From the NCBI GenBank assembly GCA_937995555.1, contig CALKJX010000071.1, positions 1 to 13,064 on the forward strand: a stretch of DNA of 13,064 bases, read 5' to 3'. The stretch comes from an uncultured Elioraea sp. (GTDB lineage Bacteria; Pseudomonadota; Alphaproteobacteria; Acetobacterales; Acetobacteraceae). Each line of letters begins with the position of its first letter. Position 1 is the first letter of the stretch. The position numbers were made by a program, and so were the translations under genes. The notes under the pieces were generated by a model. That model searched no databases. It was not told the origin of the DNA and saw only the letters and a list, made by a program, of their open reading frames with translations. Positions 6,855 to 13,064 of this stretch are shown piece by piece.

Positions 6855-8948
6855 ATGATGACCTTCCAGTTCATCCTCGTGATCGTCTGCGGCCTCGTCG
6901 CCGTGGGCTTCGGCGCCTACGCGGCCAGGATCGTGCTCGCCGCACCGGCCGGAACCGCGCGGATGCAGGAGATCGCGGCGGCCGTGCAGCAGGGCGCGCA
7001 GGCCTATCTGAACCGCCAGTACACCACGATCGCGATGGTCGGCGTGGTCGTGACGGTGCTGCTCGGCGCGTTGCTGTCGGTCTGGTCGGCGATCGGCTTC
7101 GTGATCGGCGCGGTGCTTTCGGGTGCGGCCGGCTACATCGGCATGAACGTCTCGGTGCGCGCGAATGTCCGGACGGCGGAAGCGGCGCGGCAGGGGCTGC
7201 AGCCCGCGCTCGACCTCTCGTTCCGGGCCGGCGCGATCACCGGGCTGCTGGTGGTCGGCCTCGGCCTACTCGGCGTGGTCGTGTACTGGGCGATCCTTGC
7301 GGGCGCCGGCGTCGCGCAGCGCGTGATCCTCGAGGCGCTGATCGCGCTCTCCTTCGGCGGCTCGTTGATCTCGATCTTCGCCCGTCTGGGCGGCGGCATC
7401 TTCACCAAGGGGGCCGATGTCGGCGCCGATCTGGTCGGCAAGGTCGAGGCCGGCATCCCCGAGGACGATCCGCGTAACCCCGCCGTGATCGCCGACAACG
7501 TGGGCGACAACGTCGGCGACTGTGCGGGCATGGCGGCCGACCTGTTCGAGACCTACGTGGTCGCGATGGTCGCGACCATGCTGCTGGGCGCGATCTTCTT
7601 CTCGGGCGCGGCTGTCAACACGCTGATGATGCTGCCACTGGTGATCGGCGGCGTGTGCATTGCGGCTTCGGTCGGTGGCACGTTCTTCGTCAAGCTCGAC
7701 GGCTCGAACAACATCATGAAGGCCCTCTACAAGGGCTTCATCGCCACAGGCGCGATCGCCGCGTTCCTGATCCTGATCGTGATGTTCCTGTTCGTCGGCC
7801 TGACGACCACCTATACGCCGTCGAGCGGGCCGTCCTTCACCGGCTTCGGGCTGTTCGTCTGCGCCCTCGTCGGGCTGCTGGTGACCGCCGCGATCGTGTG
7901 GGTGACCGAGTACTACACCGGCACCGACTACCGTCCGGTCAAGACGATCGCCGATGCCTCGACCACCGGCCACGGCACCAACATCATCCAGGGCCTGGCG
8001 ATGAGCATGGAGGCGACCGCCGCCCCGGTGATCGTCATCTGCCTCGGCATCCTGGTGAGCTACCTCACCGCGGGCGTCTATGGCATCTCGATCGCGGTCA
8101 CGACCATGCTGGCGCTCGCCGGCATGGTGGTGGCGCTCGACGCCTATGGTCCGGTGACCGACAACGCCGGCGGCATCGCCGAGATGGCCGATCTGCCGCC
8201 GGATGTGCGCGTGACGACCGATGCGCTCGACGCGGTCGGCAACACCACCAAGGCGGTCACGAAGGGCTACGCGATCGGCTCGGCCGGGCTCGCCGCGGTG
8301 GTGCTGTTCGCTGCCTATATCGAGGACCTGAAGCACTACTTCCCCGATATCGAGGTCGCGTTCTCGCTCGCCGATCCGTTCGTCGTGGTCGGCCTGTTCG
8401 CGGGTGGCCTGCTGCCCTACCTGTTCGGCGCGATGGGCATGACCGCGGTCGGCCGCGCAGCGGGGGCCGTGGTTGTCGAGGTGCGGCGCCAGTTCCGCGA
8501 GATCGCCGGCATCATGGAAGGCACCGCGAAGCCCGACTACGGCCGCGCCGTGGACATGCTGACCAAGGCCGCGATCAAGGAGATGGTCATCCCCTCGATG
8601 CTGCCGGTGTTCGCACCGGTGGTGCTTTGGGTGGTGATCTGGGCGATCGCCGGCCAGTCGGCGGCCTTCTCCGCGCTCGGGGCGATGCTGCTCGGCACGA
8701 TCGTCACCGGCATCTTCGTCGCGATCTCGATGACGGCGGGCGGCGGCGCCTGGGACAACGCCAAGAAGCTGATCGAGACGGGCTTGCACGGCGGCAAGGG
8801 TTCGGAGGCGCACAAGGCGGCCGTCACCGGCGACACCGTGGGCGACCCCTACAAGGACACGGCGGGTCCGGCGGTGAACCCGATGATCAAGATCATCAAC
8901 ATCGTCGCCCTGCTGCTGCTCGCGATCCTCGCCAAGCTGCTCGCCTGA
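6855..8948 (+). CDS. hppA: Membrane-bound H+-translocating pyrophosphatase (K+-independent type)
   Basis: HppA hydrolyses cytosolic pyrophosphate and pumps protons across the inner membrane, saving energy from biosynthetic PPi. The 697 residues form about 16 membrane segments. The core PPi/Mg site is GGGIFTKGADVGADLVGK (179-196), followed by EDDPRNPAVIADNVGDNVGD (203-222) and FETYVV. Further conserved blocks are GTNIIQGLAMSMEATA (374-389), DAYGPVTDNAGGIAEM (429-444) and, near the end, GDTVGDPYKDTAGPAVNP (659-676). GNTTKAVTKG has Lys466 and Thr469, the pair typical of K+-independent pumps; K+-dependent ones have Ala at the first position. ATG 6855 and ATG 6858 are adjacent; the first is used. 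It stands apart from the upstream unit and ends in its own terminator, so it is probably monocistronic. Confidence 0.98.
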   Translation: MMTFQFILVIVCGLVAVGFGAYAARIVLAAPAGTARMQEIAAAVQQGAQAYLNRQYTTIAMVGVVVTVLLGALLSVWSAIGFVIGAVLSGAAGYIGMNVSVRANVRTAEAARQGLQPALDLSFRAGAITGLLVVGLGLLGVVVYWAILAGAGVAQRVILEALIALSFGGSLISIFARLGGGIFTKGADVGADLVGKVEAGIPEDDPRNPAVIADNVGDNVGDCAGMAADLFETYVVAMVATMLLGAIFFSGAAVNTLMMLPLVIGGVCIAASVGGTFFVKLDGSNNIMKALYKGFIATGAIAAFLILIVMFLFVGLTTTYTPSSGPSFTGFGLFVCALVGLLVTAAIVWVTEYYTGTDYRPVKTIADASTTGHGTNIIQGLAMSMEATAAPVIVICLGILVSYLTAGVYGISIAVTTMLALAGMVVALDAYGPVTDNAGGIAEMADLPPDVRVTTDALDAVGNTTKAVTKGYAIGSAGLAAVVLFAAYIEDLKHYFPDIEVAFSLADPFVVVGLFAGGLLPYLFGAMGMTAVGRAAGAVVVEVRRQFREIAGIMEGTAKPDYGRAVDMLTKAAIKEMVIPSMLPVFAPVVLWVVIWAIAGQSAAFSALGAMLLGTIVTGIFVAISMTAGGGAWDNAKKLIETGLHGGKGSEAHKAAVTGDTVGDPYKDTAGPAVNPMIKIINIVALLLLAILAKLLA

Positions 8949-8968
8949 TCGACGGCCCCCCCAACGGC

Positions 8969-9003
8969 AGCGCCCCGCCGGAGTAATCCGGCGGGGCGCT
9001 TTT
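8969..9003 (+). terminator. Strong intrinsic terminator of hppA
   Basis: A perfect 14-bp stem, AGCGCCCCGCCGGA (8969-8982) with TCCGGCGGGGCGCT (8987-9000), closes a GTAA loop of the stable GNRA class. It is followed by TTTGTTTG. It lies 20 nt after the hppA stop and 41 nt before the end of the convergent lipoprotein gene. The T-rich tract is on the + strand only, so it is a classical terminator for hppA; transcripts from the opposite gene would form the stem without a U-tract. Confidence 0.93.
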
Positions 9004-9040
9004 GTTTGCCCGGTCGGCTGATCGCCGCGCGGCGCGGCGT

Positions 9041-9520
9041 CTAGATGCCGCTGCCCGGCACACGTCCGGGCTCGCTGCCGGGCGTGAACCGGCCGATATT
9101 GCCCAACAGCATCTGCAGGAAATTGCGGTCATTACCCGGGGTGGGCGTCACTCGGGCCACGGGCGTGATCTCGGCCGCGTCCTCCAGTCCGAGCGTCTCC
9201 ACCTTCTGCACCACGCCGCGCGCATCGAACCGGATCGCCACCACGGTCTGCTCGTCAATCGCCGGGGTCCGGCCGACGCGGGTGCGGGTGACGCTGCTGA
9301 CATAGAACCAGGAATCGTCGCCGAAGGGCGCGGTGATCGAGGGCGAGCCCAGCAGTGCCGCGACATCCGCGCGGGTCTGCACGCCCGGCACGATCTCCTC
9401 GAGCTGATAGGTCTCGACCCGGTGGCCCCGTATCTCCCTGGTCGGCGCGACCATCGCGCAACCGCCGATCGTCAAGGCCGCCGCCAGCGCCACCCCGTGC
9501 CGGATCCACACCACCGTCAT
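9041..9520 (-). CDS. bamE: Outer membrane assembly lipoprotein, BamE/SmpA family
   Basis: BamE-type proteins are small lipoproteins of the BAM complex that stabilise BamA-BamD while beta-barrels are inserted. The 159 residues start with a signal peptide (MTVVWIRHGV, then a hydrophobic stretch) ending in the lipobox-like TIGGC, with Cys21 the likely lipidated residue. The SmpA/OmlA domain follows: LEEIVPGVQTRADVAALLGSPS (40-61, the family's I-x-PG-x-(T/S)-(R/K)-x-x-V-x-x-LLG-x-P), FGDDSWFYVSS, and VAIRFDARGVVQKVE. A longer C-terminal tail (about 120-159), rich in Pro, Gly and Thr, is low in predicted structure. ATG 9520 is fixed by GGAG 7 nt upstream and by the signal peptide; the longer open frame upstream is antisense shadow. 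The gene runs convergent to hppA and divergent from the cytochrome chaperone. Confidence 0.93.
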   Translation of the reverse strand: MTVVWIRHGVALAAALTIGGCAMVAPTREIRGHRVETYQLEEIVPGVQTRADVAALLGSPSITAPFGDDSWFYVSSVTRTRVGRTPAIDEQTVVAIRFDARGVVQKVETLGLEDAAEITPVARVTPTPGNDRNFLQMLLGNIGRFTPGSEPGRVPGSGI

Positions 9521-9527
9521 GACCGGG

Positions 9528-9531
9528 CTCC
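9528..9531 (-). promoter_or_regulatory. Ribosome-binding site of bamE
   Basis: On the minus strand GGAG occupies 9531-9528, 7 nt before the ATG at 9520. It decides this start over the long open frame that continues upstream. Confidence 0.6.
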
Positions 9532-9539
9532 ATGCTCCC

Positions 9540-9576
9540 CGTTCCGCGGGTCGGATTGACCCACCCCGCCGGAACG
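9540..9576. promoter_or_regulatory. Imperfect palindrome in the divergent bamE/chaperone promoter region
   Basis: CGTTCCG (9540-9546) and CGGAACG (9570-9576) are perfect inverted repeats. The stem extends inward, CGGG (9547-9550) with CCCG (9565-9568), with one bulged C. An inner palindrome, GGGTC (9548-9552)-GGATT-GACCC (9558-9562), is nested inside. TTGACC at 9556-9561 resembles a -35 box for the rightward gene, but no good -10 sits 16-18 nt downstream. The 105 bp between the two start codons must hold both promoters, so an operator is plausible. A chance stem in GC-rich DNA remains possible. Confidence 0.4.
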
Positions 9577-9625
9577 CCATCTGATGCGGTGACACACCGT
9601 GCCCGGACCTGTCAATCGAGCCGCA

Positions 9626-10174
9626 ATGCCGCTCTCCCGCCTGTTCCGCCGCCGCCCCTTCGAGCGCGAGGGCTATCTGCTCTACGGCGCGGCCGTCGCC
9701 GCGGCCCGTGATCCTACGTGGTATGGCGAGCTCGGCGTGCCGGATACGCTGGACGGGCGGTTCGACATGGTCGCGCTGTTCGCCTTCCTGCTGATCGACC
9801 GCATGCGCGAGGAGCCGGGCGATCAGCCGCCGGCCCTGTCGCAGGCCGTGTTCGACGCGATGTTCTCCGACATGGACCAGACTCTGCGCGAAATGGGTGT
9901 CGCCGATCTCGGCGTGGGCAAGCGTGTCAAGCGGATGTGGGAGGCGTTCCACGGCCGTGCGACCGCCTACACGGCGGCGCTGGCCGAGGCGGACGATGCT
10001 TCCCTGGCGGCGGCGCTGTCGCGGAATGTCTGGCGTTCGGCCGGGCCGGTCGCCGCGGCGCGGAGTCTTGCCGGCGCCACGCGCCGGCAGCGGGCGCATC
10101 TCGGCGCCCAGCCCTTCGCGGCGCTCAGCCGCGGCGAGGCGTCGTTCCTCACGGCCGCCGAGTCGCTCGCATGA
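9626..10174 (+). CDS. Ubiquinol-cytochrome c chaperone (CBP3/UQCC1 homologue)
   Basis: This family (Pfam Ubiq_cyt_C_chap) helps assemble cytochrome b into the cytochrome bc1 complex; the mitochondrial homologues are Cbp3 and UQCC1. The 182-residue protein shows the alphaproteobacterial pattern: a basic start (MPLSRLFRRRPFE), LYGAAVAAARDPTWYGELGVPDT is replaced here by its core WYGELGVPDTLDGRFD (about 32-47), then FDAMFSDMDQTLREMGV (about 76-92), GVGKRVKRM and EAFHGRATAY (about 97-117). It is mostly helical with no signal peptide. ATG 9626 matches the family N-terminus; an in-frame GTG at 9599 would add nine residues and has no better ribosome-binding site. The stop overlaps the next ATG by 4 nt. 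The presence of this gene implies a bc1-type respiratory chain, although no bc1 genes are in the window. Confidence 0.9.
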   Translation: MPLSRLFRRRPFEREGYLLYGAAVAAARDPTWYGELGVPDTLDGRFDMVALFAFLLIDRMREEPGDQPPALSQAVFDAMFSDMDQTLREMGVADLGVGKRVKRMWEAFHGRATAYTAALAEADDASLAAALSRNVWRSAGPVAAARSLAGATRRQRAHLGAQPFAALSRGEASFLTAAESLA

Positions 10175-10686
10175 CGCCCGCGCCCGAGTTCTCCCGCCCA
10201 ATCGAGACCAGTCGGCTGCGCGCGTCCGGCGAGACGATCGAGATCGCCGCCAGCCCGGCCGAGTGCGCCGCTGTCGCCCGCCGCCTCGGGATCGAAGCCC
10301 TGGCGGTTCTCCGGGCCCACGTGCAGCTTGTGCCGGCGGGCGGGGGCGCGATCGATGCCGAAGGCGTGATCCATGCGCGCCTGACCCAGGTCTGCGTGGT
10401 TTCGCTCGATCCCTTCGAGCAGACGCTCGACGTGCCGCTCAGGCTGGTGTTCCGTCCCGGCAGCGAAGCCGATCTCGCCGCCGATCAGACCGTCGATCCC
10501 GAGAGCGAGGACGAGGTGCCCTACGAGGGCGGCCGGTTCGATCTTGGCGAGTCGGTGGTCGAGACCCTCGCTCTGGCCCTCGATCCCTGGCCACGCCGGC
10601 CGGGAGCGGTGCTCGAGGTGCCGCCCCCGGCCGAGGCGCCCGCCGACCGGCCGTTCGCCGCGCTCGCGCGCCGGCGCGAGGGCTGA
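10171..10686 (+). CDS. yceD: YceD/DUF177 family protein (23S rRNA accumulation protein type)
   Basis: This 171-residue cytosolic protein belongs to the YceD (DUF177) family, whose members are linked to 23S rRNA accumulation and usually precede rpmF. Visible landmarks are EFSRPIETSRL at the start, a beta-rich middle with ARLTQVCVVSLDPFEQTLDVP (about 69-88) and an acidic stretch PESEDEVPYEGGRFDLGE (110-127), then VVETLALALDPWPRRPG (129-145). In many YceD proteins these last positions read as an acidic loop followed by L-x-L-x-P-x-P. Molecular function is not established from sequence. ATG 10171 overlaps the chaperone stop (ATGA), so the two are co-translated. The ribosomal protein L32 gene follows after 134 bp, which agrees with the family's usual context. 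Confidence 0.88.
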   Translation: MTPAPEFSRPIETSRLRASGETIEIAASPAECAAVARRLGIEALAVLRAHVQLVPAGGGAIDAEGVIHARLTQVCVVSLDPFEQTLDVPLRLVFRPGSEADLAADQTVDPESEDEVPYEGGRFDLGESVVETLALALDPWPRRPGAVLEVPPPAEAPADRPFAALARRREG

Positions 10687-10820
10687 CACAGCTGCCCTGC
10701 TTCCCGCGCGCCCCAGGCCGACGCCGGTGCCGGGGACATGTAACTTTACGGGGGTGCGAGCGTCTGCTAACCACCCGCGGCCATCCCGTTTCCATTTTGT
10801 GACAAGGCGAGGCCCGTGCC
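10687..10820 (+). promoter_or_regulatory. Leader region before rpmF, with weak hairpin and promoter candidates
   Basis: This 134-bp spacer is the most AT-containing stretch of the right half. CCCCAGGC (10711-10718) can pair with GCCGGGG (10729-10735) with one bulged A, a possible weak end for the yceD transcript. TTTACG (10745-10750) and GCTAAC (10766-10771), 15 nt apart, are a poor sigma-70-like pair. TTGTGACAA (10797-10805) is a 9-bp palindrome just before the ribosome-binding site GAGG (10809-10812), which is 8 nt from the rpmF ATG. A promoter for rpmF-plsX-fabH is expected here, but no single element is convincing. Confidence 0.3.
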
Positions 10821-11024
10821 ATGGCGGTCCCGAAGCGCAAGACGTCCCCCTCCCGGCGCAACATGCGGCGGTCGCACGAGGCCCTCGGCCGTGAGGCTTA
10901 TGCCGAGTGCCCGAACTGCGGCGAGCTGAAGCGCCCGCACCATGTCTGCCCCTCCTGCGGGCACTATGACGGGCGCGAGGTCGCTCCTGCCGGCAAGACG
11001 CTGAAGGCGGTCGTCCGTCCCTGA
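10821..11024 (+). CDS. rpmF: Large-subunit ribosomal protein L32
   Basis: bL32 is a small zinc-ribbon protein of the 50S subunit. The 67 residues open with the diagnostic MAVPKRKTSPSRRNMRRSH, followed by a complete C4 zinc ribbon: C30-x2-C33 and C43-x2-C46 (CPNCGELKRPHHVCPSCG). It is thus the zinc-binding (C+) form, not a zinc-free paralogue. The length and the ATG start are typical, and GAGG lies 8 nt upstream. It stands between yceD and plsX, the conserved arrangement that couples ribosome production to lipid synthesis. Confidence 0.98.
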   Translation: MAVPKRKTSPSRRNMRRSHEALGREAYAECPNCGELKRPHHVCPSCGHYDGREVAPAGKTLKAVVRP

Positions 11025-11078
11025 CGGGGCGGCGCGGCGTTCCTTGGCGCCTCGACCGATGACACGGAGCCCGACGCG

Positions 11079-12131
11079 GTGAGCGCGTCCGGTGTCCTCG
11101 CGATCGACGCGATGGGCGGCGACCGGGCCCCTGAGATCGTCATCGCGGGGCTGGAGATCGCCGCCGAGCGCCATCCGCAGGTTCGCTTCCTGCTGTTCGG
11201 CGACGAGGCGCGCGTGGCCCCCCTGCTCGCCGCGCATCCGCGCGCGCGCGCCGCCTCCACGCTGCGCCACGCGCCGGAGGCGGTGCCGAACGAGATGAAG
11301 CCCACCGCGGCCTTGCGGCTGCGCGGCAGCTCGATGCGGCTTGCGATCGACGCGGTCGCCGCCGGCGAAGCCGAGGGCGTCGTCTCGGCCGGCAACACGG
11401 GCGCGCTGATGGCGCTTGCCAAGATCGTGCTGAAGACGCTCGCCGGGATCGATCGGCCGGCCATGGCCGGCATCGGCCCCTCGGCGCGCGGCGACTTCGT
11501 GATGCTCGATCTCGGCGCCAACGTGCAGTGCGACAGCCGCAACCTGGTCGAGTTCGCGGTGATGGGCGAGGTGTTCGCGCGCACCGTGCTGGGGCTCAAC
11601 CAGCCCTCGATCGGCCTGCTGAATGTCGGTGCCGAGGAGCTGAAGGGCGATGAACGCGTGCGCGAAGCGGCCGAGGTGCTGAAGGCGAGCCCGATCGCGC
11701 CGCTGTTCCACGGCTTCGTCGAAGGTCACGACATCGCCGCCGGCACGGTCGATGTGGTGGTGACGGACGGCTTCACCGGCAATGTCGCGCTCAAGACCGG
11801 CGAGGGGACGCTGAAACTGGTGCGCGATCTGTTGCGCGAGGTGTTCGCCTCCTCGCTGGCGGCCAAGCTCGGCTATGTGCTGGCGAGGCCCGCGCTCGAG
11901 CGGCTGCGCGAGTGGCTCGATCCGCGGCGGTACAACGGAGCCGTCCTCGTGGGGCTGAACGGCGTGGTCGTGAAGAGCCACGGGGGGACCGACGCGCTCG
12001 GCTTCGCCCATGCGATGGACCTTGCGATCGACATGGTGCTGCACCGCTTCAACGCGCGGATCCGCGACGAGCTGACACGCATGCGGCCGGCCGAGGCGCA
12101 GGCGCCCGCCCCCTCTGCGATGGCAGGCTGA
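11079..12131 (+). CDS. plsX: Phosphate acyltransferase PlsX
   Basis: PlsX converts acyl-ACP to acyl-phosphate, which PlsY uses to acylate glycerol-3-phosphate at the start of phospholipid synthesis. It is a peripheral membrane enzyme. The 350 residues carry the family landmarks: LAIDAMGGDRAPE (7-19), EGVVSAGNTGALMALA (99-114), GIGPS (131-135), VMLDLGANVQC (141-151), IGLLNVGAEELKGDE (178-192), FHGFVEGHDI (210-219) and VDVVVTDGFTGNVALKTGEG (224-243). The GTG at 11079 is chosen because GGAG lies 9 nt upstream and the conserved AIDAMGGD comes right after it. A Pro/Ala-rich tail of about 13 residues follows the domain. fabH starts one base after its stop, so the two are co-transcribed. Confidence 0.97.
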   Translation: MSASGVLAIDAMGGDRAPEIVIAGLEIAAERHPQVRFLLFGDEARVAPLLAAHPRARAASTLRHAPEAVPNEMKPTAALRLRGSSMRLAIDAVAAGEAEGVVSAGNTGALMALAKIVLKTLAGIDRPAMAGIGPSARGDFVMLDLGANVQCDSRNLVEFAVMGEVFARTVLGLNQPSIGLLNVGAEELKGDERVREAAEVLKASPIAPLFHGFVEGHDIAAGTVDVVVTDGFTGNVALKTGEGTLKLVRDLLREVFASSLAAKLGYVLARPALERLREWLDPRRYNGAVLVGLNGVVVKSHGGTDALGFAHAMDLAIDMVLHRFNARIRDELTRMRPAEAQAPAPSAMAG

Positions 12132-12132
12132 G

Positions 12133-13064
12133 ATGAAGACCGAGACCGCGCGCAAGGCGTTGCGCACCACGGCGATCCGTTCCGTGATCGCGGGCTATGG
12201 CGGCTACCTGCCCGAGCGCGTCGTGACCAATGCCGAGCTCTCGACGCGCATCGACACCTCGGATGAGTGGATCGTCGAGCGCACGGGCATCCGCGAGCGG
12301 CGGATCGCTCGCGAGGGGGAGCTTGCCTCCGATCTCGGCGCCGCGGCCGCGCGCGCGGCGCTGACCGATGCCGGCATCGCGCCAGCGGAGGTGGACGGGA
12401 TCGTGCTCGCGACCTCCACCCCCGACCAGACCTACCCCGCGACCGCCGTGCGGGTGCAGGCCAAGCTCGGCATCCATGGGGGCTTCGCCTTCGACGTGGC
12501 CGCCGTATGCACCGGCTTCATCTACGCCCTCTCCGTGGCCGATGCGATGATCCGCGCCGGCCACGGGCGCTGCGTGATCGTGGTCGGCACGGAGGTGAAC
12601 TCGCGCATCCTCGACTGGTCGGACCGTGGCACCTGCGTGCTGTTCGGCGACGGAGCAGGGGCTGTGGTGCTGCGTGCCGCCGAAGGCGCCGCCGGCGGGG
12701 CGGGACCGGGTATCCTTTCGACGCATCTGCATGCCGATGGTGCGCATGCCGACATCCTCTACGTCGATGGTGGCCCGGGCAGCACGGGCACCGCGGGTCA
12801 TGTGCGGATGCACGGTCGCGAGGTGTTCCGCCACGCGGTTGCCAAGCTCTCGGCGGTGGTGGATGAGGCGCTGGCGGCCAACGGGCTCGACCATGCGGCC
12901 GTGGACTGGCTGGTGCCGCACCAGGCGAATCTCCGCATAATCGAGGCGATGGCGAAGAAGCTTCACCTGCCGATCGAGCGCGTCGTTGTCACGGTGGACC
13001 GTCACGCCAACACCTCCGCGGCGTCGATCCCGCTGGCACTGGCTGAGGCGCATGGCGACGGGCG
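12133..13064 (+). CDS. fabH: Beta-ketoacyl-ACP synthase III (cut by right edge)
   Basis: FabH starts fatty-acid synthesis by condensing acetyl-CoA with malonyl-ACP. The open frame from ATG 12133 runs to the window end without a stop, giving 310 residues, so only the last dozen or so are missing. The Cys-His-Asn triad is visible: C126 in DVAAVCTGFIYAL, H263 in VPHQANLRII and N293 in HANTSAASIPLAL. Other landmarks are GYGGYLPERVVTN (21-33), DTSDEWIVERTGIRERRIA (41-59) and FGDGAGAVVL (171-180). The first 15 or so residues (MKTETARKALRTTAI) extend beyond the typical FabH start. ATG 12133 is nonetheless kept because it follows the plsX stop by one base. It forms a lipid-synthesis pair with plsX. 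Confidence 0.96.
   Translation, partial: MKTETARKALRTTAIRSVIAGYGGYLPERVVTNAELSTRIDTSDEWIVERTGIRERRIAREGELASDLGAAAARAALTDAGIAPAEVDGIVLATSTPDQTYPATAVRVQAKLGIHGGFAFDVAAVCTGFIYALSVADAMIRAGHGRCVIVVGTEVNSRILDWSDRGTCVLFGDGAGAVVLRAAEGAAGGAGPGILSTHLHADGAHADILYVDGGPGSTGTAGHVRMHGREVFRHAVAKLSAVVDEALAANGLDHAAVDWLVPHQANLRIIEAMAKKLHLPIERVVVTVDRHANTSAASIPLALAEAHGDG

Noticed and set aside
7266..8813. Long minus-strand open frame (515 codons) opposite hppA, and similar long ones opposite ribBX, thiL and the transporter
   Set aside because: Such antisense frames are expected in very high-GC DNA with strong third-position G/C bias. Their translations are rich in Arg, His, Asp and Gly with no recognisable domain, and each lies opposite a well-conserved gene.
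12133..13064. fabH as a broken or frameshifted gene, since no stop is seen
   Set aside because: The frame is intact to the last base, with the full Cys-His-Asn triad; it is simply cut by the window edge.

Overview
The window is a gene-dense, very GC-rich stretch of chromosome. Its content and order match the housekeeping core of an alphaproteobacterium. The order glyA-nrdR-ribD-riboflavin genes-nusB-thiL, then hppA, bamE, the ubiquinol-cytochrome c chaperone, yceD, (rpmF) plsX and fabH, fits Rhodospirillales/Acetobacteraceae-like genomes. That placement is inference from gene families, synteny and base composition, not from a database search. No phage, IS element, CRISPR array, tRNA or rRNA is visible.

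Layout, all on the + strand unless stated. (1) 1-604: the 3' end of glyA, then nrdR, the ATP-cone/zinc repressor of ribonucleotide reductase genes. (2) 605-723: a spacer filled by an 88-bp palindromic intergenic repeat with nested, competing hairpins. (3) 724-6704: a tightly packed unit of seven genes, ribD-ribE-ribBX-ribH-nusB-thiL-MFS, with gaps of 4 nt or less, or 1-4 nt overlaps. It covers late riboflavin synthesis, an antitermination factor, thiamin monophosphate kinase and a 12-helix MFS transporter. (4) 6855-8948: hppA, a membrane H+-pumping pyrophosphatase with the K+-independent signature, closed by a strong intrinsic terminator at 8969-9003. (5) 9041-9520, minus strand: a BamE/SmpA-type outer-membrane lipoprotein. 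It is divergent from (6) 9626-10686: the cytochrome bc1 assembly chaperone and a YceD/DUF177 protein. (7) 10821-13064: rpmF (L32), plsX and fabH, running off the right edge. These make a ribosomal protein and start phospholipid and fatty-acid synthesis.

How the genes work together: RibD, RibE, RibH and the DHBP-synthase half of RibBX cover all riboflavin steps except the first, GTP cyclohydrolase II. The RibA-like half of the ribBA homologue has lost every zinc cysteine and the catalytic loop, so that first step must be encoded elsewhere. This matches the RibBX variant reported from Proteobacteria. The right half joins envelope assembly (BamE), membrane lipid synthesis (PlsX, FabH), respiratory complex III assembly and ribosome synthesis (L32, YceD).

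I see no clearly undescribed multi-gene system. The points most worth a second look are the degenerate RibA domain, the long palindromic repeat before ribD, the unassigned transporter coupled to the vitamin genes, and a 37-bp imperfect palindrome between the divergent bamE and chaperone genes.
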